Source of the DNA: Owenia fusiformis | Lineage: Eukaryota; Annelida; Polychaeta; Sabellida; Oweniidae | DNA length: 64,000 nt | Direction of reading: 5' to 3' | NCBI GenBank assembly: GCA_903813345.2 | Contig: CAIIXF020000001.1 | Location: forward strand, 50,611,885 to 50,675,884 | Position numbers and translations under genes: made by a program | Shown: one piece after another, positions 38,601 to 64,000 of the stretch | Layout: every line of letters begins with the position of its first letter | Position numbering within the stretch: the stretch's first letter is position 1 | The notes under the pieces: generated by a model | What the model was told of the DNA's origin: nothing | The model's input: the letters and a program-made list of their open reading frames with translations, nothing else | The model's database searches: none

Positions 38601-38896
38601 AATCAAATGAACAACAAAGCCAGCCCCCTGATGTCATTCCAGTATTAGAAAGTAGTTCCAGTCAGCAACAAGAAAATAGTTCCAGCCACAATGGACCAAA
38701 CAACACATCTGATACTCCAGAAACAACAGAACAAAAACAATCTATCAGTGAACTCAAGGAGGAGAACACTGAGGCATCAATCAAAAGTGATATTCCTAAA
38801 GGACTAGAGGGACCTGATGGAGATTCCCTTAAGAAAGTTGTTGCAACAATAATTGAAGGCGAGGCAGACTCGTCAGGTTTAGACAGTCCTATGTAG
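29428..38896 (+). CDS. RUNDC3: RUNDC3-like protein (RUN domain plus coiled coil), nine exons
   Basis: Orthologue of vertebrate RUNDC3A/B, RUN-domain proteins expressed in neurons and linked to Rap2 and vesicle functions. Traced exons: 29428-29695, 30806-30939, 31709-31794, 33705-33797, 34309-34389, 34865-34982, 36694-36851, 37752-37883 and 38257-38896, all GT-AG and all keeping frame. Family signatures in order: LTVKNLIDKSC, FWDYIRVAC, GRAWLRLALMEKRLAEYI, LVTGVLVGLNAIDFSFDVKG, PVIDFIPYL (RUN domain), then EQKAYLEELVRHR and LEAVIIELQTQM (coiled coil). The last exon adds about 213 residues of acidic, Ser/Gln-rich low-complexity tail without a domain I recognise; vertebrate proteins are about 450 residues, this one about 570. 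The N-terminus is unsure: the first exon may begin at 29428 (acceptor TTTTTCAG) or at 29580 (acceptor CATTTCAG). The ATG lies further upstream; a candidate is MALE at 28471-28482, directly before a GTGAGT donor. Confidence 0.9.
29696..30360 (+). repeat. irregular array of GTGAGTGTTGT donor-like words
   Basis: Starting with the very donor of the RUNDC3 exon, the intron repeats AATGTGAGTGTTGTCATAAT and AATGTGAGTGTTGTTACAA with variable 15-30 bp spacing for about 660 bp. Many copies retain a perfect GTGAGT. The array has no exon-derived part beyond the AAT preceding the donor. Confidence 0.9.
30806..30939 (+). CDS. RUNDC3: RUNDC3 exon (FWDYIRVAC)
   Basis: Acceptor CTTGTAG, donor GTACAT. Encodes LQTWYGGEELRHFWDYIRV and on to SVGK, part of the RUN domain. 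Confidence 0.92.
31160..31302. mobile_element. palindromic repeat in RUNDC3 intron
   Basis: Two ~48-bp arms (AGCAGGGGTAATGTCGTCGA inward, and its near reverse complement ending TTACCCCTGCT) enclose a short centre. It resembles a fold-back MITE; no target duplication was identified. Confidence 0.65.
31709..31794 (+). CDS. RUNDC3: RUNDC3 exon (GRAWLRLALMEK)
   Basis: Acceptor TTTTCCAG, donor GTAAGT. Encodes GRAWLRLALMEKRLAEYIAA and AILNNKVT, the most conserved RUN block. Confidence 0.95.
31795..33704. other. RUNDC3 intron, no nested gene seen
   Basis: AT-rich intron with a short 21-bp tandem repeat near 33289-33370. Small open frames lack support. Confidence 0.6.
33289..33372. repeat. 21-bp tandem repeat, four copies
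   Basis: Unit GGAACTGATAACACACTCAAG repeated four times with one or two substitutions. Confidence 0.95.
33705..33797 (+). CDS. RUNDC3: RUNDC3 exon (VTGVLVGLNAIDF)
   Basis: Acceptor TTTGCAG, donor GTACAA. Encodes MFYSEGAVMLSEDAGSLVTG and on to VLVGLNAIDF in the RUN domain. Confidence 0.95.
34309..34389 (+). CDS. RUNDC3: RUNDC3 exon (FDVKGENL..VIDFIPYL)
   Basis: Acceptor ATTACAG, donor GTATGA. Encodes the end of the RUN domain. Confidence 0.93.
34865..34982 (+). CDS. RUNDC3: RUNDC3 exon (start of coiled coil)
   Basis: Acceptor ATCTCTAG, donor GTACAA. Encodes an acidic linker, then NELQEKYNNLADKCKTITEQ, matching the pre-coil segment of RUNDC3A/B. Confidence 0.9.
35020..36502. mobile_element. 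1.48-kb non-autonomous DNA transposon with CACACTACCC ends
   Basis: Inverted 14-bp ends CACACTACCCTACC at 35020-35033 and its exact complement at 36489-36502. Both are flanked directly by ATTCA, a possible 5-bp target duplication. The interior has no recognisable transposase. A CAC-type start with a 5-bp duplication is reminiscent of Transib-like elements, but the ends are too short to assign. Confidence 0.6.
36694..36851 (+). CDS. RUNDC3: RUNDC3 exon (coiled coil)
   Basis: Acceptor GTTGTAG, donor GTAAGT. Encodes AYLEELVRHRDSQIFELQRQ and on to LEAVIIELQTQ; heptad-rich coiled coil as in RUNDC3A/B. Confidence 0.95.
37394..37728. mobile_element. 335-bp Tc1/mariner-type MITE
   Basis: Ends CAGTAAAATCTGTAAATGG and, reversed from the right, CAGAAAAACCTGTGTATG, both followed by GGAACACC. 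Flanked by TA on both sides. The ~8-bp motif GGAACACC recurs inside. Confidence 0.75.
37752..37883 (+). CDS. RUNDC3: RUNDC3 penultimate exon
   Basis: Acceptor ATTTAG, weak donor GG/GTTAGA. Encodes TSAKEENRRMYQQLQAHLSH and on to RKRASDSDG. If this donor is not used, translation ends three codons later at TAA 37891-37893, giving a shorter protein near the usual family length. Confidence 0.88.
38257..38896 (+). CDS. RUNDC3: RUNDC3 last coding exon, low-complexity acidic tail
   Basis: Acceptor TTTTCAG, stop TAG 38894-38896. The tail is rich in Glu, Ser and Gln (for example VLESSSSQQQENSS) and has no recognised domain. AATAAA signals lie at 39599 and 40956. Confidence 0.8.
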
Positions 38897-41800
38897 GGTA
38901 TAGAAAGTGCAATAATGCTCAATTGATTCTCTTGCCAAGAGACTACATCCTGACCAGATTTATCTTTCTATTAAGAAATTGAACAAGGGGACAGAGGTTG
39001 AAGAGATACGAATATTGGAATAACTGATTCGCTTGTATTGACCTGATTTGAATTTTTGTTATTAAAAAATACTCACCCTCAACCAGCTCCTATGGTCAAT
39101 TTAAGAGGAGACAAGCATTCCTGTCATATAGATTATGTGTGTCCCCTTTTTCAATGGATCGAGGTTTTTGGTATTTATCAATAGCAATTTACATGCATCA
39201 AGACCCATGGTCAAATAATGCAATTTGGTTTTGAGCTCATCGGAATTTCCATCTCAATCAGCAAGTTCTAGTTGCAGACATGACATATACTATAGCAGAT
39301 ATTAGGTCTTTAGAACGCATTTATTGTATCATATCAATATTTTATTAATTAGAACAACATGTATGTGCTATGATCCAAAATACATTTATATTATCACAAA
39401 TGTTATGGGCTTGGTCTTGAAACCCCATGAGGCTACATTCTAGTATATAATGGTATATTTTTGGGCCCAATAGATTAAACAAAAAAACATGTAGATCCAT
39501 GTTAATTTATTTTTAAGTTAATAATATAATGACAACTTAGTCATTTACATAAAAAGATCGAAATATGCATAGCTTAAATGACATATATTACTACCTAGAA
39601 ATAAAAATTGCTTTTTCAAGTTTTGATTTACTGTATTGATTTATTTTAGGCCTATAACAAATGTTTGTTATCAATTTATTTAGTTTATATAAACATGTAG
39701 TTGTATATCATGAATATTGCCACTAGAACACAGGCAGTACACTGACAGTTGCACTTTTAAGTGTAGCTTCTTTATTCTACATGTAATTATCGTTTATTTA
39801 TATATTATTTAAATAACCATGATTTAGCTATCCAAAAATTGGATGTAAATGATATTGTAATTTATGCCAAATACTGCATATCTGTGCCATAATGTATCAC
39901 TTAAAAATCTTATAATTTGCAATATTTCATTATAATGTAAATGAGCGATGGATTTAGGATTTTGTACCTTGAAATCAAAGATTCTTTATGAAATATAATC
40001 TTCCGTATGATCACTTGTAAAATTTCCCAATCTCCATTTTTGGTTATGTGTGTCACTCTTAGTTGGTTTTAAATGTTCCAAATTGCAAACTATTCATGTG
40101 TGCAATCTTTTCATGTACACCATATCTGATGGTTAAGAACATTCCCTATTAGTATTTGTAAGTAAATGCAAATTATGACAATTTTGATTTTAGAAGTATA
40201 GCAAAGTATTGAAAGAACAAAAATGTAATGTAGTTCAGTATTAATGAATAGTGTGTTATGGAGCATTTGTTCTTTTAGGTTTTTCATTTTTTTCTTTACT
40301 TAACAATATTCCTTATGTCCCAGTAAAACTTTTTTGCTCATCAATTCTGACTTTAACTTGTACTTTTGATCAGTCTGTTATAGTATCATCAAAAATATAG
40401 AAGACATTAATGGTGAATGGTATGAGACAAACAATGTCCGATTTAAATGTTTCTGTTGGAAGTTTTCGATGCAGAATCATAGTACTGCTTTATTGTACTC
40501 CCAATATGTTAAAGTGTCATGATTTCAAACATGGTTGATGAGAGATACATATGTATTTTCACTACTGCCAATATTGGAAGCTGACACAAGGGACCCAAGG
40601 AGAATTGAAAAAAATGTGTAACACTATTTGATAGTAATTGTTACAGGGTATTACAATCAATTGCAAATTCTTTACATTAAAAATCTTTATATCTTTCTTG
40701 AACCTGACTTTCTGTTAATTATGTATTGACGTATAGTTGTACTTTTTGACTGCCCTGTTATGTGTTGGGCAGCAGGCCTTATTTGTTCCATCAGTACTTT
40801 GACAGTACATGTACAATTTATCCTATGTAATGCACTCATATTTTTATGTAGAGAAGAGTGACCTATTTAACAGATTTTTCAACAAAAATGTTTCAAGTAT
40901 TGAAGGTGTTCACTAACTTTTAAAATAGCACATTCCTCATTATTCTGTAGTTGGAAATAAAAAAGGCGTAACTACAGTACGTTTATACATCTTGTTTTGT
41001 TTTAAAGCAATGTTATGAAGTAGCGATTGTTGATTTCTCCCAATTGAAGCAAAGGTAGGAGCTGGGACGAATGTTGTAAACCAGCATGAACTCCACAAAA
41101 TGGATATGATCATTCCTTCTGACAAATGGCAGATTACGAAAATTGTTCACAGGCATATGGATTGATGAGGTGTTTACTCCATGGGCTTAGCATGTGAGCC
41201 AAAAGGCAGAACTGGATGAGATGGTTACTCTATGGGCTTAGCATGTGAGCCAAAAGGCAGAACTGGATGAGGTGGTTACTCCATGGGCTTACCATGTGAG
41301 CCAAAAGGCAGAACTGGAAGATGAAGAGTTTCCATAATGAGTTAAAATATGTGCAATTCAGACTAGCACTTTATTGAAGATAGCTCAAGTCTATCAAAAC
41401 AACCATGCATATTTTGATTATTTTGGTTATTTTTGACATTTCTTTTTTATTAAAAGATCTATTTTTGTAATGTCCACAAAATTCAAATTCCTTTGGAGGA
41501 ACCTTATCATAAAAACATATACTTTTATACAAAACTTTGTCCAAGTAGTTAATGTGTGTTCTCAACTAGAAAGGATGTTTGGAAATAAGAACAAGAGATT
41601 TAATATGGAATGTCTATACCATGTGCATCTTCACTTTTGATAGGACTATAAAAAGAACAAGGAAACATGAAGAGGAGATATACCCAGAATCCTTTGATGA
41701 ACCTCTCATCCCCACATGGAGAAAGGTTTATCTTTGAATACAATAGTGTATGTATTTGTCACCTAAAAATGATGGCTATAACAATATATTCTGACCCCGT

Positions 41801-42725
41801 TTTCTCAGACATTATGGTTAAATAGGTTAGATATCCCTGAAGATCTAGTCTCTCTCCATCCCCATCTTGTCCAGCACCAATGGATATCAAGATTTTTGTT
41901 TCCTGTACTGTTGCAACGTTACATCAATCCATATATATGGTATTTGATATTTCATGCCTTTCAAATTGTCCTGCATCTATTTTTTCTTGGTGTCTTGATT
42001 TAAATACCACTTGACCCAAATGATGACATTATTTGGATCATATATGAAATTCAAACATGACTGTGCTCTAATTGAATTTCTCAACCAATCAGAATGCAGC
42101 ATAGCCAATAATGAATGTTCTATATTTCTCCATAGATGCACGACCATGCTCTATTCAGTCTGCTTCCAGGAATCAATGTATATGTATTGTGTTGTATTAT
42201 GACGTCACACCTGGGAATGGCGAAAATAACAGCAAGTTTGGTTATTTCATTGACCTCAATTCTCTGAACAATGTTTTCATTTTTATGTTTGAATCGGAAT
42301 AAATTATGATAGGCCATTCAATATGGTGAAATTCTACACTCATTGGACAGAATGTCAGTACAAATGCACTCACCTTTTATTCGTGCTTTGAACGACATTT
42401 TGTCCAACTCAGGCTTTTAAAAGTGGCATCTTAATACAAAATGGGTGCAATTTTGGCTGAAGAAGTTTTTGACTAATCAAAAGTTGGTAATATCTCTAGT
42501 CTATTCAGTAGCAACAGCAACATTTAGAATTAATAATATTTATTTTTCATTCACAACAGCACATAATACAGTATATGCATGTTATCACTGGCCTTGTTGC
42601 ATGTTATATGCTTGTATTGTAATATACATGTATTGTTATATGCATCTACTGTTTATGTAAACATGAGGATGACAGACATTGAAAAACTTTCAGATTCATA
42701 TTTGAGTCCAATACCATAGGGGTCA
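38897..42725. other. convergent intergenic region between RUNDC3 and PSMC2
   Basis: Presumed 3' UTR of RUNDC3 followed by AT-rich spacer. A minus-strand polyadenylation signal for PSMC2 lies at 42544-42539. No other gene seen; a short 54-bp tandem repeat sits at 41163-41324. Confidence 0.55.
41163..41324. repeat. 54-bp tandem repeat, three copies
   Basis: Unit with ACTCCATGGGCTTAGCATGT and GAGCCAAAAGGCAGAACTGG, three copies with few differences. Confidence 0.93.
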
Positions 42726-58932
<16,207 letters not shown>

Positions 58933-60169
58933 CTGAAATAAGGGAAATAATACATTAATAAAAATTAAAAATGTAGGCACCTTATCTTCAAAATCAAAGT
59001 AACATATCTTTTATCAATATAAATATCTCATCATTAGAATACATGTATGTAAGTTGACATTAGAGTCGAGTCATTAAACATATTAATGTCACTGGAAACT
59101 GGAAAAGATGCATAGATTGATATATAGCTTGTGAAATCGAAGGTAGGCAGGTCTGATAAGACATTATAAGTCTTAGATATTTTTTTTAAAATGGCCATGT
59201 CGACCGACATGTCAACGATTTGTCTGGAAATGTACAGACAAAAAGTGTGAAACCATCGCCTACCTCAAACAATTTAATAACTATAGTACACAGTTAGATA
59301 TTTTATTTCAGACATTATTAATCTTTGTGAAAAGATTACATGGTTTTCTACTCTAACTCAAAATATATGAGGCAGTGTATCTAACTTTTAAAAGGATATC
59401 TTGCCATCGAACTGAAGACAATATTACATTTTTGTAGCTGCACTACAGTTAACTATTTCTCTTGTTAATACGAGGTAAAGATATAAGAACTTCTAAATGA
59501 TCGAGATTTAAAAAATAAGATTTCATCAACATTTATTTCCTGTTGTTGCATCTTGTGAACCCAACATCATCAAATTAGAATGATCTAATCTATATATTAA
59601 AATGCATGAATTTCAATTAACCATTACAATAAAATTCTGTCAACCTGTTTAAATAGTAATGACAACACTAAAATGTGATTAATGCGGATACAATACATGC
59701 TGACTAGTGCTGACAAATCATTTTTATATCCATGATGAATAGAAACAGGAGATTTATCTAACAATAAATCTATTTATGAATACACTCTGAATCATGTCAT
59801 GCCAATAAGCAATTGCAATTACTTAAATAAATAAAGTAATTTTAATGTGTGTATTTCATATTTGATTTGAACATCAAGAAAGGTACATAGGCCCATTTGA
59901 GGTAAGCAGCATCAATTGCATGTTAGAAACTTAGTAAACTTAACAATTGATATTCAATATGATACACGAATTTAAAACTGATATTTAACATTTTCTCCAC
60001 TATAATATATAATTATGTTATGGGTAAATCATATAAAATAATGTTTGATGGTGAAAATGAGACATATCATATAAGAATAGGATAATTCATTAATTTCTAT
60101 AAAAGGAGTAACATAGAAATCATGCATTTGAATTAATTAGATAATGTGTGTACAATTAGATTTTCCGTT

Positions 60170-60284
60170 ATGTGGCACGTACAACTCTTACTGGTACTTA
60201 GTTGTACCACATTCCTCCATCTGTCAGATGCCTGCAAATGTAGACAGCCCCACCCACAAGAGGCTTACTGCCAACGAGACTTCG
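60170..60284 (+). CDS. TIMP: TIMP exon 1 (signal peptide and Cys1-Cys13)
   Basis: ATG 60170; donor GTAAAA. Encodes the signal peptide and the first 17 mature residues, CKCRQPHPQEAYCQRDF. Confidence 0.93.
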
Positions 60285-63200
60285 GTAAAATAATTTTCTA
60301 ATTCAACTAGTTAATTAAAGCTGCACTATACTTAATTTAGAAGAAAGAATAAAAAAGTAATCATTGAAACGTGTTACTCACACACTAGCTCAAATATGAC
60401 ACAAAGTTTGATTTGCTTTAATATTGAACCAAGAAAAAAGTAACTCACATTGAAAAAAGCATTTGTAGTTCTGAGATCATGAAACATGCATGCACATGTT
60501 AAACAAAGTGCATGTTTTAAATTACTGTTGATTTAAAAGATGGCGACACTTCCATAAAAATGAATGTATCGTGTAATACAAACAACTCTGACATCTTTCA
60601 ATGACATTGATAAAAACTTTATATATGAAGCTTGACAAATCGAAAATATTTTTTGATAATTAATTGTAAGCTATGATGTGGTTCATTTGAGCTGTTGTTG
60701 GTGTCAAATGAAAGATAAAGTTCTTATCAACACATTGGCAGACTATGAAATTTAAATGTCAGTCTTTATTTTGCCCAAAAATTGTTGAAAATTCCCAAAG
60801 TGTGCCTTTAAGTACTACTAATCTTTATATTTACATTCATTGATTGAAGACATTTATTACTTGTTATTTAGATGAGTGAATGAATTACAAAACTTTGGTC
60901 TGCATAATATTATATTTTAGTCATCAAGGGCAATGTTAAAAGTCAAACTGTGATTGGAGATCAATTTGGTGAAAAACGTTTCAAAGTAAAAGTGTTACAA
61001 ATATTCAAGGCAAGTTTAAAACTAAATTTTATTTACTAAAGAGGACATAGTTACATAGTAAAAAATTGAAGTTCGAAGGCTTTTTATTCACTATTAGAAT
61101 AAGATTGCAAATCAGTATACAGAGTCTCAACCTTGAATAATCATTAAAGAAATATAATATACCCATTGAAATTCTATTGTGAACTTTGAATCTTTTTAAC
61201 TGATGGCCTCCTTTTTACATTCAGGGACCTACCACTTGGCACACTGGGCAACAGATTTTCATCTATACAGCAGTCCATGGGGCAACATGTGGGGTTTCTC
61301 TTACAAAAAGAACAACATATTTACTTATAGGTAAGATGTGACCAAAACCATATTTTTGCAATATGAATGACATTACTAAACTCATATTATATGTACATAC
61401 AATGAAACCTGGAAAGTGGAACGTCTCTAGAAGTGGAATACATCTGATAGTAGAACAATTTTCACAGACTCAAGACCAACTGACTTAATATTGAAAAATA
61501 AACCTCTATCAGTAAAACACCTCTCACGTGGAACACTTTTTAGAGTAACCAAATATATATCATGAGAAATAAAAAATTCATCCAATGGTACCAATCATCA
61601 ACACCTCTATTTGATATGCAAAGCAAATAATAAATACATTAAATTCATATATTACTTGAAACCTTCTAGTGTTCTGGTATTATCCATGTATATTTTCAAA
61701 CCATTTTTTAAATCATTCCATGACAGGCTCTCTGTCTAATCCTAAGAAACCTTGGATAACTACATGTGGCTTCAACAGAGAATGGTCTGACATCAAAAAA
61801 ACTGTAATAGATGGGATAAGTGGGGATTATGAACCAAATTGTGCCTGCAAGGTAACATAATTCACTAATGTAATAACGTTTTGTCTTTTGCTGCATAAAC
61901 CTGGGAAAAATATACTACTTCTTTATACTATACTTATTTTATAGCACATATATTTGATATACAGTGTACACTCATTTATAGCACACATATTTACTGATTG
62001 ACTGTCAGTATCAGGATACGGTACATAAATAGGTATTACAATATTTTTCAAAATGATGAACAAGAAGCACCATTGGTTGAAAAAACTTTTGCATAAAGTT
62101 TTGGCTTTGAAATTTTGGCCATATCAAGATTACCGTATTCTCTGTAATTAGCGCCCAGGGCGTTTAGAAAATTGAAAATACATTATTTAGACCATTCTAA
62201 TAAGCGCCCATGTATGAAAGAAATCAGAAATCCCGAGGAATTTCATGTATGGCAATTTTTCTTGACAAAAATGCATTTTCTTCAACATATTTTTATAATA
62301 ATATGACAAGTGCTGTTATTGGAGAGAATATGGTAAAGATCGCTTAGACAATATTGACAGTGGTTGAAGACCCGTCTATGTCTAATTTATTTCCGGCACG
62401 CCCACTTTGTCATTATCGCCGATTACCTTCAATATTTCCACTAGAGACTGCTGGATATCGATCTAAAGTTATACATTATTTCTAATTTGATGAGAGATCA
62501 TCATTATTCGTGCAAAAGTCGTGTAAAAGTCGAGAAACATTAAAAAGAAACCAGAAAGTTCACGACCTTGACATGCGCAGAACATCTGCGCAGTAGCTTT
62601 TGAAATTTCTGAATGCCGATAAAGAACAATTCCTTCATTCTTTATGGACTATTTGGAGACAATATTAGCATGGTATGATTTGGGAAGCACCCATCGATAG
62701 ATATGTATCGAGAGGATGCATAGAATTACAAAACGCGTCGTGTTTACAGCAGTTTTAGGGTAAGTACTCTATTATCGCCCGCTCCTGGATTTCGAGAAAT
62801 ATTTTTTTCCTGATATATTCTTCAATTCTTGTTGATTCCTCGATGTTTCTTGAACTTTGTGAAGCGGGGTGGGCGCTTATTAGAGAGTGGGCGCTAATTA
62901 CAGAGAATACGGTATACTGAAATTGTAGTGTGTATGTGTGTCTGCAGGGTTCTAATGGAAACAGGAAAACATATGTTTTTCTTATAAGATATCCCTGAAT
63001 AAATAAAAGCTAAATAAAATAAATACATTATTAACACTCTAATTGCCTAAAAATGCATGAATGCAACAATCATACAAACACTTTCACACACAAGGCAAGT
63101 GGCATTTTCAGGTGTTATCGATCTTTGCTGTGGCTTGAATTTCAAAGCTAAAAGCTGCTATAGAAAAGTGGTTAAACTGACTGAAAGAATTGGAAAAGTT

Positions 63201-63576
63201 TGAAATTCTTATCCTTCATTTTGAATGATATGGCAATGGTTAGTCTATCTTGATAATGACCAGCAGTTAAAGTGATCTTTAATTCAATTAATATATGCAG
63301 ATGAAAAAACATACTAAATGATTTAAAAAATAGGAGTTTGTATGTGTAAGCTTCAACATGACATATATATTTTCCTTCAATTAGATTTGCAGAGGAGAGC
63401 CATGTGGAGGGATGTGCCCTTTGTTTTGGAACTCTACAAACTGTTTCTACGAGCATGCCGTTTGTAGAGTTGCCTGTCCAGAGACTGATGCTTTGGGGAA
63501 TCCTGCTTGTAGATGGGATACCCCTGAGCCTTGGTGGAAATGTGTGAAAGGACAAAATGTTTGTAGATATAATTGA
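60170..63576 (+). CDS. TIMP: TIMP, tissue inhibitor of metalloproteinases, five exons
   Basis: A complete secreted inhibitor of matrix metalloproteinases, 208 residues. Exons: 60170-60284, 60921-61009, 61225-61330, 61727-61851 and 63385-63576. A 21-residue signal peptide (MWHVQLLLVLSC..HLSDA) is followed by mature Cys1-Lys-Cys3 and HPQEAYC13, the spacing of the inhibitory ridge of all TIMPs. Later landmarks: FKG, FIYTA, TCGVSL, a TTCGF block and NCAC. Mature Cys1 normally chelates the active-site zinc. The C-terminal domain has nine cysteines against six in vertebrates, including an added WWKC..C end, and one N-glycosylation site (Asn161-Ser-Thr). Lys at mature position 2 is unusual (Thr or Ser in vertebrates). 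The second intron starts with GC (AAG/GCAAGT). AATAAA lies at 63581 and 63599. The gene is antisense to PSMC2 and upstream of its exon 2, so probably in PSMC2 intron 1. Confidence 0.95.
60921..61009 (+). CDS. TIMP: TIMP exon 2
   Basis: Acceptor TATTTTAG; donor AAG/GCAAGT, a GC-type donor with otherwise perfect consensus. Encodes VIKGNVKSQTVIGDQFGEKR and FKVKVLQIFK. Confidence 0.92.
61225..61330 (+). CDS. TIMP: TIMP exon 3
   Basis: Acceptor ACATTCAG, donor GTAAGA. Encodes GPTTWHTGQQIFIYTAVHGA and TCGVSLTKRTTYLLI. Confidence 0.93.
61400..61570. mobile_element. degenerate MITE copy in TIMP intron 3
   Basis: AATGAAACCTGGAAAGTGG, repeated GTGGAACAC words and AATAAACCTCTATCAGTAAA resemble the 335-bp element at 37394-37728. 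Confidence 0.5.
61727..61851 (+). CDS. TIMP: TIMP exon 4
   Basis: Acceptor ATGACAG, donor GTAACA. Encodes SLSNPKKPWITTCGFNREWS and on to YEPNCACK, end of the N-terminal inhibitory domain. Confidence 0.93.
62133..62912. mobile_element. 780-bp TA-flanked MITE with long perfect inverted ends
   Basis: Both ends carry a perfect 25-bp inverted repeat beginning CCGTATTCTCTGTAATTAGC and followed by GCCCA, flanked by TA at 62131-62132 and 62913-62914. Internal AAGCGCCCA words repeat near each end. No transposase. It is in TIMP intron 4. Confidence 0.88.
63385..63576 (+). CDS. TIMP: TIMP exon 5 (C-terminal domain and stop)
   Basis: Acceptor TCAATTAG; stop TGA 63574-63576. Encodes ICRGEPCGGMC, the NST glycosylation site, AVCRVACPETDA, ACRWDTPEPWWKC and VCRYN. 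Confidence 0.93.
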   Translation: MCRGEPCGGMCPLFWNSTNCFYEHAVCRVACPETDALGNPACRWDTPEPWWKCVKGQNVCRYN

Positions 63577-63604
63577 GTGAAATAAAATGGGTGAAATCAA
63601 TAAA

Positions 63605-64000
63605 ACACAATGTTGTATTTTTGAATATCTCAAATTTAAAAATGGTATGTTGCACTGAACTAAAATTTCATACCAATTTGTAATAAAAGATAGAAAAGAA
63701 ATTGTCAACTTTGTCTTCTCCTCCTCCAAGTTCATTTACACCCAAAGGAAACAATCTGTTCAACAATAAATGTATTTGGACTTGTCCTCTAATCAGAAAT
63801 GTTGCAATCAGGCAACTGTTTAATAAGCAATATTTATGTGACACATATTTGGGCCCACATGACTTTCTACTAGACCCCATGTGACATGTTCTGGTATACT
63901 GAATTGCGATATCATTGATCCACATTGTTTTCCATTTGGTTTCACAACAAGGATCGTATAGTTGATATGATTTCATGATGACCAAGAATACCAGGATAGT
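63605..64000. other. right edge, no gene seen
   Basis: Downstream of TIMP. Overlapping short frames on both strands have no recognisable protein and no PSMC2 first exon is visible. Confidence 0.5.

Noticed and set aside
38662-38922. 86-codon minus-strand frame
   Set aside because: Antisense shadow of the RUNDC3 acidic tail.
59000-60169. Search for the first coding exon of PSMC2 (MPDYLG type)
   Set aside because: No GGCAT-type start complement followed by the expected codons was found here or from 63577 to the right edge, so I infer it lies beyond the window.

Overview
This is nuclear DNA from an invertebrate animal, not a bacterium. It is AT-rich, its genes are split by GT-AG introns, and it is full of minisatellites and small DNA transposons. 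Single-exon TRIM/NHL genes and a divergent TIMP suggest a marine lophotrochozoan or an invertebrate deuterostome. I cannot name the species from the sequence alone.

Layout. (1) 1-18.5 kb, minus strand: the 5' end of SPOP, a Cul3 substrate adaptor. Two coding exons are visible (2211-2134 and 1229-1108). The rest lies beyond the left edge, and a likely non-coding first exon with a CpG/GC-box promoter lies near 18.3-18.5 kb. Its introns carry a 65-bp tandem array built from the splice acceptor of the second exon, and a 50-bp minisatellite with a 200-bp higher-order period. (2) 18.5-29.4 kb: mostly gene-free, with a 74-bp minisatellite, a 934-bp fold-back element and several MITE-like elements. 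(3) 29.4-38.9 kb, plus strand: a RUNDC3A/B orthologue (RUN domain plus coiled coil), traced through nine exons. The donor of its first traced exon opens directly into a repeat array of donor-like GTGAGT words. (4) 42.7-58.9 kb, minus strand: PSMC2 (Rpt1, 26S proteasome ATPase), nine exons encoding 409 residues. Only the first coding exon, about 24 residues, is not seen and probably lies beyond the right edge. (5) Inside PSMC2 introns, on the opposite strand: two intronless RING-NHL genes (45485-47458 and 50023-51978). A complete five-exon TIMP gene (60170-63576) lies upstream of PSMC2 exon 2 and is therefore probably inside PSMC2 intron 1.

Functional theme. SPOP, the two RING proteins and PSMC2 all belong to ubiquitin-proteasome biology; I treat this as coincidence of position unless synteny shows otherwise. 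The most unusual observations are the two arrays that grew out of splice junctions (an acceptor array at SPOP, a donor array at RUNDC3), the PSMC2 locus as host for antisense genes, a RING / Pro-rich / NHL protein ending in a CaaX box, and a TIMP with Lys at mature position 2, extra C-terminal cysteines and a GC-AG intron. Well-delimited transposons include a 2.2-kb Mutator-like element with a perfect 9-bp target duplication, a hAT MITE with a perfect 8-bp duplication, and a TA-flanked MITE with long perfect inverted repeats.
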